Shown: positions 37,183 through 49,586, numbered from the stretch's first letter. The stretch is 64,000 nt of DNA from Glycine soja (GCF_004193775.1 NC_041018.1:41086677-41150676), one strand, 5' to 3'. The notes: generated by a model not told the origin, from the sequence alone. A program made the numbers and translations.

Positions 37183-39060
37183 GATATATCAAACCACCCA
37201 CTCTCTTTACCGAATCACATTATGTGGGAAACCAGCCTTTGACTGTTTCAACAATCAATATGTTGTGTGGTTGCATTGTTTCTGATGATGCATTGTTTAG
37301 TTTTGACAGTGCTTCTGGTATATTATTACCTGCTCTTGGACCAGATCAAAAAAGTAAGAAATTCATTTTGTTTTGATGTTTATTTTTTATTGGTAAATAT
37401 TAATGACTAATTTATTAGTTTTTTCTTAAAGGGAGATTTGAACTCACAACTTATCTCTCCCTCTCTTCAACTTTCATAATAGGAGTGTTTGTGAGTTCTT
37501 TAGTAGGAGTGTTTATGGATTGAGTCAAATTTAACTAACCCTATTATCAATCCGATCAAAATTTAATGAGTTGAATCGGGTGGGATATGTGTTTTTTTTT
37601 TTACATACCCAACTCAATCTAATCCTATCATAAACGATTGGATCGGATTGAGTTTATTGGGTTGAAATATTTTTAAATTATTTTATATTTTGTAAAAAAT
37701 GAATTTTTTTAGAATAACAATTTATTTTTATCTAAAGTTTTGTAAATATATAATGACTAAATGCACTCATAAGTGATTTAATTGAATAATTTAATAAAGG
37801 ACGTGAGTTAAAAATTAATGTTTTATATTTAATAATTAATTTATATATAATAATAAATTTAATTATATGATTTGAGTTAAGTCAAATTAGATTAAAAAAA
37901 ATATAATCTACTATTCAACCCATATATAATTGGATTTAATTGGATTGGATCAAATTCAATCAAATATCTAAAGTACTCAATTCAATATAATTGAATTGAT
38001 CTAGACCCATAAATACTTTTACTTGAGTGTCAAATTAACCTTATTTATCTCTTTTATTTTGATGTATTAGTATGACATAAATAAACTAAATGTGGACCTC
38101 CATATCGTTCTATATGTTACGGATAAATTGATTATATATTGACGTGACGAAGACTTTATTCACGTCCCAAAAGTTTCATTATAGTTTATTATGAAGAATC
38201 ATAGCATAATTGAGTAACCAACGCGCGTCTAGTTATTCAAGTGTTTCTTACTTAATTTTCAGATTCGCATGTTGTTAATGAAAAAAACTTCAGCTAAGAT
38301 AATTTTTTACATTCTGTTGTCAATGTTAACAGTACCGGCCCCCATCCACCCACACCAAAAGAAATTGTATAATTGGGGTTAAAATAATTAATTAGAAAGT
38401 TCTGTAAATATATATATATATATATATTAGGAAGTCCCCACTTTCAGCTGAAAAACAAGTTAAGAAATAACTCAGTTTAATAGACTATTATTACTAGTGC
38501 ATGTAAAAGTTTTAATAGTACCGCTTAAGAATCATAATTAATATAATTTTTAAAATAATTGTTATAAAAGTTAATAATCTAATCATGCATAATACGTTTT
38601 CACTGCACATATATAATAATATCTATATTATTTATTCTCTAAGAAATTTATAAGCGAATTGGGTTAGATTTATTTATTTTCTTGGGCATAATTATCGAAG
38701 CCGAAGAAGAATCAGAGCCTCTTCTCTTGCTGGCGTATGGAGATGATATGAAAAGGTCTTTTTACGTGTTGATCGAAAAACTGAAACATATGACAACGTC
38801 CGTCTTCATCCATTATTGAAAAGATATAGAAAACGCATTACAGTCAATATATAGTTGTGTAACTTGTGTTTCGTTTTTTCTCTTTTTCTACTTTTGTGCT
38901 TTCTTTCTTCGGATACAAGAAAGTAATAAGCAGAAATGGATCCAGTGCAGTTAACAAGGGAATTGCACTGCAATGCAGTTTGTTCATATATATTGGTTAC
39001 AATTTTTAATTTATACCACATTTATATTTAATATTATGTCAAAATACATAAATTTACAAC
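37183..39060. other. Peroxidase upstream region, repeat-bearing
   Basis: No gene is supported. It holds the inverted-ended element 37504-38023, a (TA)n run at 38408-38427, and AT-rich filler. Confidence 0.5.
37504..38023. mobile_element. MITE-like element upstream of peroxidase (hAT-like?)
   Basis: The left end TAGGAGTGTTTATGGATTG is roughly inverted at the right end (reverse strand TAAAAGTATTTATGGGTCTAG). The body is full of GGATTGGATCGGATTGAGTT-type words, a common pattern in legume non-autonomous DNA elements. A near copy of the left end, TAGGAGTGTTTGTG, lies at 37480. Superfamily is a guess. Confidence 0.45.
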
Positions 39061-39067
39061 ATTATCT

Positions 39068-39190
39068 ATAGTTTATTTTGAATGGTAGAAGATCTTCATA
39101 ATGGATGTGACGATGGCTGACAGATTCTTTACCACTTTCAGTTATGATTTCATACGCGTACTGCTTAACTCAATATCACACACTTTTTTT
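39068..39190. repeat. Diverged direct repeat, copy A
   Basis: It shares TTTTGAATGGTAGAAGAT and GTTATGATTTCATACGCG with copy B at 41105-41232, in the same orientation. The two copies bracket the retroelement remnant and the peroxidase fragment. Confidence 0.75.
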
Positions 39191-39419
39191 ATTATTATTA
39201 GAAAAAAAATATTTTTTGTCTATATTTTTTTATTAAATCTTTTTTTTCCTAAACCTTCGTATCCTTTAATTTAATTTTTGATTTTTTTTTAAAAAAAAAC
39301 TTAGAATCTAAATTGCATAAACTATTTTTACATAAACAAAGTTCCTGTGAACAAACATTCGATCTTACCGTGTTTTACTATTTGTGTGATTTGATTCACT
39401 TATCAATTGTTTAACAAGT

Positions 39420-40669
39420 TGTCAACATTTGTGGGGGAAGACCCAATTGATTGGATTATTAGGGTTGAAAAATTCTTTGAGGTCAAGAAATTCCTTCATT
39501 CCATAAGTTGTCATATGCATTCATGAGCATGGAGGGTACACCGATGTATTAGTTCTACATTTGGAGCCAACAGAACCCAAATTCAAATTGAAAGTCATTT
39601 TCCACATATTTGATCAAAAGATTCAAAGATCACTATGGTAACCACGTCTTTGAAAGATTGAATATCTTAAAGCAAAAAAAACAAATTGAGACAGAAACTC
39701 ATATAAAAAAAAGGAAGGGTTTCATGGTGTTCTTGAAAGAGAGGACCACTATTTCTGATATAAAACACATGTTGCACAAGATATTGAATGAAAAGGTTGA
39801 TCCCTAATCAACTGAGCAAGACAAAGATAGCATGAAAGAAAGTGAGTTTGAATGCAGTGAAGCAAAAGCTAGTTCTTGGACAAGAAAGATGAAACTACCC
39901 ACCTTTAATGGAAGCGCAAAACAAGGAACTAACTTGAATAGTAGCCATTTTGAGTGTGATGATGACCCATTGTAATTCTTGAAATCAAAACAGAAGTAAA
40001 GAAGGTCCAATAATCAAGAATCATGCACTTTGTGATGGAGAAGAAACCAACAATTATGAAGCAAAATTAGCAAGAGAAACAACAAATGAAAAAGTTATGA
40101 TGGAGGAAGAAGTTGATCCCTTTATCAAGAAGGAGAAACACAAGAAAAACAGAGTGAAGAATATGAGTTACGAATATCATTTTCTTGATAACCCAATACC
40201 AAAGTTAATCAAGAATGAAGTTGAAGCTGGTGATGCAACCAAGCCTCATTCTTTTTAAAATTCAGATTTCCATGAAAAGATTGTTATGATAAAGTAGAAA
40301 TCATTGTTGGACCCAAATTCAATCATGAAAGTGGATGCAACATTAATGATGTTGAAATCTTAGAATGTCAACTTGTTGGATAAGCCTTTAACATTAAACT
40401 TTGTTGCATTTATGATTGACCGCTCAACAATGTTGCTAAGGCAGAAGGAATGTATTAAGACAATCATGGTGATTAAATTATAAGGAGTCCACCCTTGTCC
40501 CTCCCACCACCAAAGACGTTACACCTCAATTTGCAAGCAAGGACAGTGTTCCTAGTTAAGCTATAAGGGGTGCAGTTATCTTCCAACAATTAAAGAAAAC
40601 TTAAGAAAGTTTGCATTTACAGTTTTCAGATTCCAACCTTGAGGACAAGATTAATTTTTAGGAAGGATA
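39420..40669 (+). pseudogene. Decayed Ty3/gypsy-like retroelement, gag remnant
   Basis: In plus-strand frames, a typical plant gag start is readable: GEDPIDWIIRVEKFFEV near 39440-39485, then IKRFKDHYGNHVFERLN near 39613-39660. Later frames hold charged, Lys-rich sequence to about 40257. Stops and frame changes break it throughout, and no reverse transcriptase, integrase or protease motif is visible. It ends at an LTR-like sequence starting about 40670, preceded by the purine-rich GGAAGGATA. A 5' LTR is not seen. Confidence 0.6.
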
Positions 40670-40920
40670 TGATAGGATACAGAGAAGGAAGAGTTAATTA
40701 AGATAATTTATTAAAAGGATTTATTAGATATAAATAGGAAAAGGATAGAAGAGAAGAGATCTCTTCATTTTGTAAATTAAACCTTAACTCTTTGTGAAAC
40801 AAAAAATCATTTGTAAAAGAAAAATACTTAAAAGAGAGTAATTTCTTTAATTTCCTATTCTTTTCTTACTCATCAATAAAATCATTTTTTTTCTTCATCA
40901 TTTCAATTCGTAGTTCCTAA
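40670..40920 (+). mobile_element. LTR-like end of the retroelement remnant
   Basis: It begins TGATAGGATACAGAG after a purine-rich tract, has a TATA-like GATATAAATAGG at about 40730 and AATAAA-type signals near 40877, and stops at the peroxidase fragment. It does not end in CA, so the outer end is probably trimmed. Confidence 0.5.
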
Positions 40921-40924
40921 TAGA

Positions 40925-41033
40925 AAGGCCAAAAGATATCCCCCAATCCATGACCGCCACCCCAGCCAAAATGGAAGCCAGGGACAATTTCACTGAGAAG
41001 AAAGCTATTATCACGAGTGAATTTGATGAAAGC
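40925..41033 (-). pseudogene. Truncated copy of peroxidase exon 1
   Basis: On the minus strand this closely matches the first part of exon 1 of the neighbouring peroxidase (37082 down to about 36955). It includes GGCTTCCATTTTGG, GGGG and ATATCTTTTGG. The start codon is lost, small deletions shift the frame, and the sequence is cut off at the LTR-like end near 40920. No later peroxidase exons are found. It is the remains of a tandem duplicate. Confidence 0.85.
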
Positions 41034-41104
41034 TGACAAATTATATAATTTTTTTATTTTGTCAATATACATACATACATAAATTTCCAAAGGCTAACAG
41101 CCTC

Positions 41105-41232
41105 TACAGTTTATTACTGCATTTTGAATGGTAGAAGATGTTCACAGCAGGTATCATGATGGCACAAATTTTTCACTCTCTCGGTTATGATTTCATACGC
41201 GCATTGCTTAACTGAATATCACATACACTTTG
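41105..41232. repeat. Diverged direct repeat, copy B
   Basis: It matches copy A (39068-39190) in order and orientation. It lies about 70 bases beyond the peroxidase fragment, so it is probably the old upstream region of the lost duplicate. Confidence 0.75.
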
Positions 41233-41235
41233 TTT

Positions 41236-42919
41236 TTTTTTTTCTTCCGTTTGAAAACCAAGTAATCGCAGAGCTTGCTTTCACGTGTCAGGCACATCAC
41301 TATTTACTGCCAACTTTAATTACATTTACATTCGGAAAAGCCTAACTGGGGTATTTTTGTTATTGCAAGGTTCAAAGAAATGACTTAATGCAAGTTATGT
41401 TGTCTCACTTTACAGTCAGCTAGTTTTATTGCCTGACTAAGTCGAGCAGGTGAAAAGTTAAGAGATATAAAGATGAGTGAAATGGTTAAAAAAATATAAA
41501 AAATATAAAATTATGAATTCGATCACTTATTAATAAAAAAATAATTAAAAACTGATATTTACTAATAAAAAAAATGACCGGTGAAACGCTAGAATGAAAT
41601 TCAGTGATTGTGGAACATAAATAGAAATGAAACTAGTTTATTATTAAAGGGACAATGTAAATAGATTTAAGAAAAAAATGTTAATTTGATAAGGATTAAA
41701 AAACAAATCATATCTTCATTTTTTTATTATTATGAATCATTTGGGTAAATGAAACAAGCTGTTATAACTTATATCAATGTTAGTGGAAAACAAATCATAT
41801 CACTATTGCCCTTCATAGACCAAATATTATTATTAATTTTTAAGAAAATCTTCATTTTTTGAGTGGCATAATCTCACAATACATGGTTTTAAATTATTTA
41901 AATTAAATTTAAAATATAATTTATATATTCAAAAGCATTTATTTATTATAAATTTTAATTATAACTTATCTACATATTCACAATTCACACTATTCATTTA
42001 TTATAAATGTTAATCTCATTCGATGTTACTCTCACTAGATATGCATTATTTCCCCCTTTTCCAGTATAAAAAAAATGCATCATTTCTCCCTTTTACAAAA
42101 GAAAAGTGTCCCTCACATTAATAGTATATTACATTGTAAAATTAGAAGCCGCGCCGCATCAGATCGTTGCTCACGTGTTATCGCCTATAAGCATTTAAAT
42201 TTTAAATTTTCTACTTGAATGAAATATGCTAATACCTTAGGAATTTTACAGATTATGTTGTCTTAATAATAATTAAATAATAAATTTAAATATATTTTTA
42301 ATTCTTACAATTTAGTATTTTTTTATTTTTGTCTCTGAAAAAAAAAATCATTTTAGTCCTTATAAATGTTCGTTTTATTTTTGTAGTTAAAATGTTTTAG
42401 ATAACATTTTTTTTAGTGTTTAAGTATTGTCTAAAACACTTAAAGAATGAAAAAAGAAAAAAACAAATACAATTTATAAAGACTAAAACAAATAAAAATA
42501 TAGGAACAAAAATAAAAAATAAAAAAGTTAAATTGTAGGACAAAAATGTATTTCAGCCTAAATAATATCTAAAATTGAAACAAAGAGTAAGATGGATTTG
42601 AATTCCCTCATGTTGGTAACATGATATGATTATGATCACGTTAAAGACAGATAGGAGTACCTTCATTTCTTATCAAACCAGGATTCACTGTGATTGGTAA
42701 TAACTTATAAGATCCATTTATCTTTCTCTTTCACCATAACCCTGTCATGTTTATCAATAACATGAAAGAATCCAAATCGAAATCGGATTGGATATGCATG
42801 GCTACTAACTGTAGCTACAAACCAATTTGCACTGCCATCCCACCGTGTCGAACATGATTTCAATAATTACACATACATATGTACATGTTATGCTGCAAAA
42901 TTAGATATATTAAAGAAAG
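41236..42919. other. Intergenic between peroxidase fragment and HflX gene
   Basis: AT-rich with the foldback element 42275-42562. From about 42600 the composition rises, probably HflX 3' UTR. No further gene is supported. Confidence 0.5.
42275..42562. mobile_element. Foldback MITE-like element
   Basis: The left end AATATATTTTTAATTCTTACAA is roughly inverted at the right end (reverse strand GAAATACATTTTTGTCCTACAA). The middle is also foldback-like: GTGTTTAAGTATTGTCTAAAACACTTAAAG. This pattern (TTAGTCC / GGACTAAA) is common in legume intergenic DNA. Boundaries are approximate. Confidence 0.5.
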
Positions 42920-45900
42920 TTAAGGTTGCGATACGCACAGTTGCCTCATGGGTGTAAGCATTCTTGCAAAACGCAGGGGCACATGTGCCTTGATATATGT
43001 CCCTTGCTCTGTATATTCCTATATAAATTAAAAAATGAAATATAAGGAAATCCAACAATAACAAATAGGAAAACCATGAAATGATAATGTAAAATCTGCC
43101 AGCTTTAAAGGGAAAGGGAAAAGGAAAACCAGTTCCAGAATTGGTTAATGGGCAAAGGGTGGGTGTATACTCACAGTTTTCTCAACCATTCCAACCTGGT
43201 GTATGGTGCTGAGAAGGTCCCCATTTTCAAATGGGACCAGAGCTTCCACCCAAACCATGGAGTCCTGTTAATGAATAATAGAATTTTGATTTAACAAATG
43301 TAAATAGTTCGTAGTTCAAACAAACGGGTTAAACGATATCAAATAGTAAAATGGTATATTTAAAATTACATCCAGATTGGTTTCAACTTTGCACCTTTAG
43401 CTTGTCTTGAACTGCATTACAAAATTCTTGCAAGCCATTACCACTTAAAGCAGATATGCATACAACATCATCTCTTTTTTCAGCTTCTAGCCTGAGTTTC
43501 TGGGGATCACTAACTTTGTCAACCTGCAATAAGAAGCCAGATACACCAGAATGTTTAACCTGGACCTCATGATGTACTAAATTCAATTTTGGGTGCACAG
43601 TAAAGCTTGTTGATGAAGGGAGAAATTGACCTCAGTCCTCTTAAAAAGCATACTTGTGCCAATTTTAAGAGAAGAATTTCATTGCTGTGAATCAAGCAAA
43701 TTTTAAATAAATCAAAACAATTTTTTGAACTGAAAGCAATCCATTAAATCCTGAAACTGATTTAAAGCATTCTGGCTACATGACTTACATCCCAGTATCT
43801 GATGATGCTAATTTAAATGACAGGATATCAATGCTGATAAAAAAAAAAGAAAAAAAAAAGGAAAGGAAAAGAGGATATCAACTAAAAGAAAAAAATCTAA
43901 ATGAATGGAAAACTTAAGTCTAAGATTAGAAAAAGAGAGGATATCAATTAAAAGGAAAAAAAATCAAAGATTGCAAGACACATTCCCTCTAGTTTTTATA
44001 ATGAATCAACTATCCTAAAAGCTTAAGTTGTTCAATGAAGACACATGAACTTAATAGTTATAACATGCCCCAGAGAGCCTTTGGGGCATGAAGCATGGTC
44101 ATTGCATTGACCCACCTAGTGTGCAAATTCAATTTCTTTTTACTTTTAGAATCGGGGTAGCAATGATCGCCCTCTTGTCCACTTGGTCCTGGTCATACAA
44201 GCTTTGATACCACATCATGAATCAACTAACCAAAAGCTTAAATTATTGAGTAAAGGAACATGAATTGTTTTATAGTTATAACAATTTCAATAATATGTTA
44301 GTAAACCCCTCTGCTTTCAATTGCTTAAATTTTGAAGTTAGTCCTCCACATAAGTGAGGTCAATTACATCCCAAATTATATGGTTGTTGGAACAATTTTA
44401 AATTTTAATATTCTGTTGGGAATGGAAATAATTCAGAATTACCAAGGATATAATCATGTCTTTTTATTAAACACAATAATACATCAATAAAGAAATACAA
44501 AAAAAAAAACATTTTATGAAACTTGAAAGATTAAATTGCAGTGAAGTAAATCTAGAATAGGCTAAGGTCCTGAAAAACATGTAACCAAATTCCTAACCAA
44601 CCAATAAATTGAAAGAACAGCAGAGGTCCAAGGCAATACCGTGATGTCTTTTCAAAATAACAAAGATAAAGGGAGATAGGCTAACTCAGTACACTATTTT
44701 CAGAACAGAAAAACCAAAAAAAATGTTCACCAATACCTTGTTCCAGACAATCAATTTTGGAATTGACGATACATCTAGTTCTGACAGGACTTTGTCCACA
44801 GCATTTATCTGTTGCTCAGCCAGCGGGTGACTGCAATTCACAAAAATAATTAACGAAATACAGTGTAGGTCAACACCACTAGTTTTACTAGCTTTTCTCA
44901 AGAAATAAAGTTCCTCACAGCAGTTTCACTTATATATAACCTTATATCAACCACATGCACCAAGAGCGATGACTCCGATATCTCCTCCAGTGTAGCTCTG
45001 AAGGCAGCAACCTACAGAAAGCAGAAAAAGACAGTTTCTGGTGATTGTTTCATAATTTGGGCTTAACTTCTACAGCAAAAAGTTGATAGTAAACAAAAAA
45101 TTACAAAATATCAAAAGCATATTTTTGTCAAACATCAAGAGCAAAATTAACTTTTAAGTTATCTTTCTTACTAGTGTAGTAGGTAACTTCTGAATAAAAC
45201 CAACAGTGTCTGTTAGGAGAAACTCCTTTCCATTCTTCATCTGGATGAAAGCAAATGAACAAAGCACAGCATGTTAAAATAACCATATTTAAACTACACA
45301 AGATTTATTTTCCTGCAGAATTTAGCTCCTCTAAAGTAGGAAGAGTTGTAAAGTGAGAAAGTGTGAGTCCGACAACTGTCAATTTGAAATGATCTAAATT
45401 TACAGGATACTTTAATTTAAATCAACTGTGAATGGACCTTCACTGTATTACTTTACAAGTATCCTCACTTTAGAGGAGTCAAATACTTTCTTTCATATTA
45501 ACTTTTGATTAAAAAAAAAATAACAAAATAAAAAATCATAAATAATGAGTTTTAATCATCCCACAGCCATTATACACTGTAAACATAGGAAATGCTATGC
45601 CTCAAAGTAAAGAAAAATTATAAGCTCTTGACTAGTTCTTTATTTAGTAAAAGAGTTGAAGATGGTAGCTGAATCTCATTACAAATAAGAAGCACACACA
45701 CAAAAGTTGAAAGCAATCAACAATCTAAAACCAATGAATAGTTTGTATATAAAAAATGGGAAATTCTCCAGGTATGTTTTGACTGACCTGTACCCTCCTC
45801 GTAGTAGGATCTAAAGTTGCAAATAATTTATCCTCGGCAAGAACATCTGCTCCTGTTAGTTGATTCAAAAGTGTACTCTTACCAGCATTTGTGTAACCCA

Positions 45901-48900
45901 CCTACAATGTTGTCAAAAGCATTGTCAAATTATCATGTATATGGCATACATTACCATGATGTATAAGTTGCAAAGGTCACCCAAAAAGTAAATGGTCTCA
46001 ATATAATTGTAAAAAACTAACCAAGGATACAACTGCCACAGGTACTGAGAAACGCCTGTTACGGTACTGCTTTCGATGTTTCCTAACAGATTCTAGCTCT
46101 TTTTTAAGAATACCAATCTGCCAAAGCCAAAGCATCAGAAATTTCTTAGGAAAACTAAGATTCCAGAGGTAAAACAGAAAAAAAACAGTGAACTTTCAGA
46201 GAAATGCATAGTGTATGTAACCATTAGGTACTACTCAGATATACAATGTATGTACTTTCCAGTATTACACTAGTATGCAGCACACTGATTAAATCAAATA
46301 GCAGATTTTCACAGAAATGCTGATAAATTTGACAATTGTACAAGACTGTTGGCTTACTTGGTTGCGCAGAATACGTTTGTCCACTTCTATTTGTTTTTCA
46401 CCCATTCCCTTCACCTTTCCTCCTGCTTGACGCTCAAGATGAGTCCACATTTTTGTTAGACGAGGTAGTTGGTATTCCATTTGTGCTAATGAAACCTAGA
46501 ATTAGAAAGACCATAGGATAATCAGAAAAAAGATTAAAATTTTTCCCTCTTGCCAAAGCTGATTCTGGTAACAACATGAACAGAAAATGGTTTCTTTTGC
46601 TTTATAAGGTACCAGTACCTCTAGCATAATTAGCTGCTAATATCTGGCAACATGTCTCACTTAGTTGAAATATAAATACAGTACATTATTTTTCTCCATG
46701 GACTTTTACATATTATCATCTTAATAATGAATTAATGATATTAAATATTCTTCATATATGATAATTAAAAAACTACTTATCATGTAATTATTAGAGTAAA
46801 CGATCAATAAATAAATTTTTTTTTATCTTATCATGTATCCTTGTGGCATTTATATTTCAACTGAGCGGATCAGGTACTGATACCCTACTAAAATCAAAGG
46901 ATACTGGAGAAACCTCTTTCTAATTTATAATTGCCTGTAAAGACGCTTCATGTGTTGCTGCTCGTTGATTAAATATATCAAGGATGAGAGCAGTTCGATC
47001 ACAAACTCTCACATCTCCACCAAAAATCTTCTCCAAGTTGCGCAATTGCCTAGAAATAGCAGCGGCCAGTAATTTTGTGAGATCCAGGGTGGGCATTTCT
47101 TACGCAGCAATGTGAGAATAAAAAATTAATGAATGTTGGTACAGTTCTCTCACAGAACCAAGGCAAGGAAAACAAAAAGAATCAGTATAAAGTCATTAAT
47201 AGTAGTTAGCAAGACAGCAACACTTGAAGGTAAGTTTGGGAGTAGAGAGAAGTACAGAGGGAAAATAATCAAAAGAGAATGGGGAGGGGAACAGAAAGGA
47301 AGATATTGGAAGGTTAAGCAGTAAGTTTCCATCCCCTTGTCTAGATTATTAAAATCCACCAAATTAGTGAACTTCAAATAACAACAAAAGACTTATCCCA
47401 CTAGGTGAGGTTGGCTACATGGATTACAAGGTGTCATTGGGTTCAGTTAATTGGTGAACTTCAAAATGTTTATAAAAAATGCATAAGGTTTTTGAAGTGT
47501 TTTCAGACAATGCCTCTTCTTCCTCCACTCTTTTAAGGAAACTCTCAGGCAAGACCTTTCCTATCCCTCCCTTTTTCTCCACTCACTTACATCCAAACAA
47601 ACTCTAAAGAATCCAGTCTTCTGGAGGGGGGAGGGGGAGTTCTATAAATAAGGGTTATTCCTCTTGCTTCATAGGTATTAATGGATTATAAAATGCTCTA
47701 TTCTTTATTTTCTCTGATGTCTTACCAAAGAGTGGACCCATATTTCCTGCAAGTAAAGGCCAGATATTGGAACCATTCAGAATCACTTATCCAAGTTTTG
47801 CTTTATCCTAGTGTGTGAAGTTTTGTACCCTTCAAATAATCTTTAATTACCACTTCCATAACATATAATCCAATTAAGGTTCCTTAGATTGAATCATTTG
47901 TTTTCTTTTTTCAGCTACTTTTTTGTTTCTTGATTTTTTATGCCTACCTAACAAGTCAAATTAACTTCACACCATCAAAACCTAGTATTCCTTGATTGGG
48001 TTTTCCATAGAACTCATCAATCCCAAAATCCTAATGCTGCAGGTAAACTCACAACCCCAAACGGACCAATTGACTGCTTAATACCTCTCCATTCCAACAG
48101 CCTGCAAATTGATATTCTCCAACATAAATACATCATACTCTCAATACCCACCCATCTAACCCTTAATTCACTAATAAATGGTGGCACAGACAAAAATTAG
48201 TCTTAACATGAAGCATGAAGCACACATATGGATGACATAAATGTTAAAACAAAGGAAAAAGGGCCCTACCCAGCTGACAGCTCATCATCAAAGATAACAG
48301 TTTCAACGCCCAATGCATGAATTGCACTCTTAATTTCAGAAACCTTGCCAGAGCCAATGTACGTCCTAGGATTTGGAGAAGTAAGCCTGTAACATTTATA
48401 GTAAATTGAGTCAACTAACAATATTTTATCTCAAAAGAAGAAGAAATATCAATCTATATGTACTTTAGCAAACACAGAGTAAGGCTGCCTACAATAGACC
48501 CACGGCCACAGCAGGTCCAAAAACCTTCCCTGGCCCCCAAGGGAAAAAGCTGTACATTAATTGGTAGCAGCCATGGTCTATTATCCCCCATCAAAGGGGT
48601 ACGACATGGGTTGATTCTCAGTATTATTAAAATGAAAATAAGGAAAAACATGGATATGCATTGTTGTATTACAAAAAATATCATTATACAACCCATTTTT
48701 GGGATGTAAGGGGTGGAACGCACAAATAACTTTTAGTTCTATTAACACCAAGAGAAGAATGAAAAAAAAATATAAGCAATCAAAGACAGCAACAACACAT
48801 AGCCAGCGGCATTCAAGTGCATGACAAGAGACAGCAAGAGAATCAATCACTCTGGTGAAACTCGAAATCAGACATTCCACTTCCATACATCTACATTCTA

Positions 48901-49586
48901 CGTGATGCCAAGTTTTCACCAAATCAAGAGCAATAGAGATAATAATTAAATGAAACTATAACATAACTGTTTTTTTTTTTTCTTTTTAACTAGGCCATAT
49001 TGCAAATTGAAGGCAGAGTAATTAGAAAAGCACGTTTAAGAGAATTAGTTACTTCTGGTAAGTAGAGCCAACAACCAATAATCCAGCAGTGTCAGCTAAC
49101 TGCGACAATTCGCTCAGAGACTCTTCGATGCCGAAATCCTGAACATCGTTCTTGCGCTCAACGCCTACGAGGTACGCTTTTTCTTCAAAAACCTGAAAAC
49201 GCCAAATAATGATAGAATCGAAGAAGGAAACCGAAAAGCGAAGAGAGAGAGAGAGAGAGAGTAGAGACCTCTCTTCCGTTGCGGAGCTTGAAGCGGTTAT
49301 CGGAAACGACGTCGTCTTCTTTCTTCTTTCGAAGCTTCGTTGTTGCTTTGTTTTCTTCGGCGGCAGAGAGTGACGGAACGGGAAGCGGTTCTTCGCTGTG
49401 CTGCTGATGCTCTGTCTGGAAGCGAAGCGTTCCGTTTTGCGGAGAAACGGCGTCGTTGGAGTGAATGGAGGTGATGAGAGGGGATATGCAGCATAAGGGA
49501 CGAATAGGGATTGGTGGTGATAGATAATGGTAGCGAATCAACGGCTGAATTACCGAACCGTAGAAGAATGTTCCAGTTCCACTCAT
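42920..49586 (-). CDS. HflX-type GTPase, probably chloroplast-targeted
   Basis: Thirteen exons on the minus strand join to 529 aa: 49269-49586, 49053-49192, 48270-48386, 46935-47049, 46358-46495, 46022-46117, 45788-45901, 45172-45240, 44941-45011, 44737-44830, 43395-43523, 43175-43264, 42920-43018 (1590 bases). HflX proteins bind and rescue or split ribosomes under stress. The family is bacterial in origin; plant copies with an N-terminal extension act in organelles. Residues 1 to about 100 are such an extension, Ser/Pro-rich at first. The HflX N-domain follows, including the [22 protein letters not shown] segment split across two short lines. G1 is GYTNAGKST (310-318), G3 is DTVGF (357-361) and G4 is NKVD (423-426). 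Intron 4 uses a GC donor. ATG 49586 is the first ATG in frame. Confidence 0.93.
43999..44288. mobile_element. Small element flanked by direct repeats in HflX intron 10
   Basis: The flanks 43999-44068 and 44216-44288 share ATGAATCAACTA, AAAGCTTAA, and ACATGAA..ATAGTTATAACA in the same order. They enclose about 145 bases that contain GGTCATACAAGCTTTGATACCA, a motif seen in plant retroelements. It resembles a TRIM-like element, but no LTR ends (TG..CA) are clear. Confidence 0.35.
45325..45479. mobile_element. MITE in HflX intron 7
   Basis: The left end CTCCTCTAAAGTAGGAAGAG and the right end (reverse strand CTCCTCTAAAGTGAGGATAC) are inverted repeats for about 35 bases, enclosing only about 85 bases. 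No coding capacity is present. A target-site duplication is not clear. Confidence 0.7.
47376..47427 (+). repeat. Retroposon-like tail motif in HflX intron 3
   Basis: AATAACAACAAAAGACTTATCCCACTAGGTGAGG continues to GGCTACATGGATTA, here broken for length. It is the same word order as 20036-20095, with 'CCACTAGGTGAGGTTGGCTAC' better preserved. Taken as the dispersed plant retroposon motif; family not confirmed. Confidence 0.5.

Noticed and set aside
48454..48922. Minus-strand frames of 89 and 113 codons in HflX intron 2
   Set aside because: They lie between confirmed HflX exons 2 and 3, overlap each other and show no domain.
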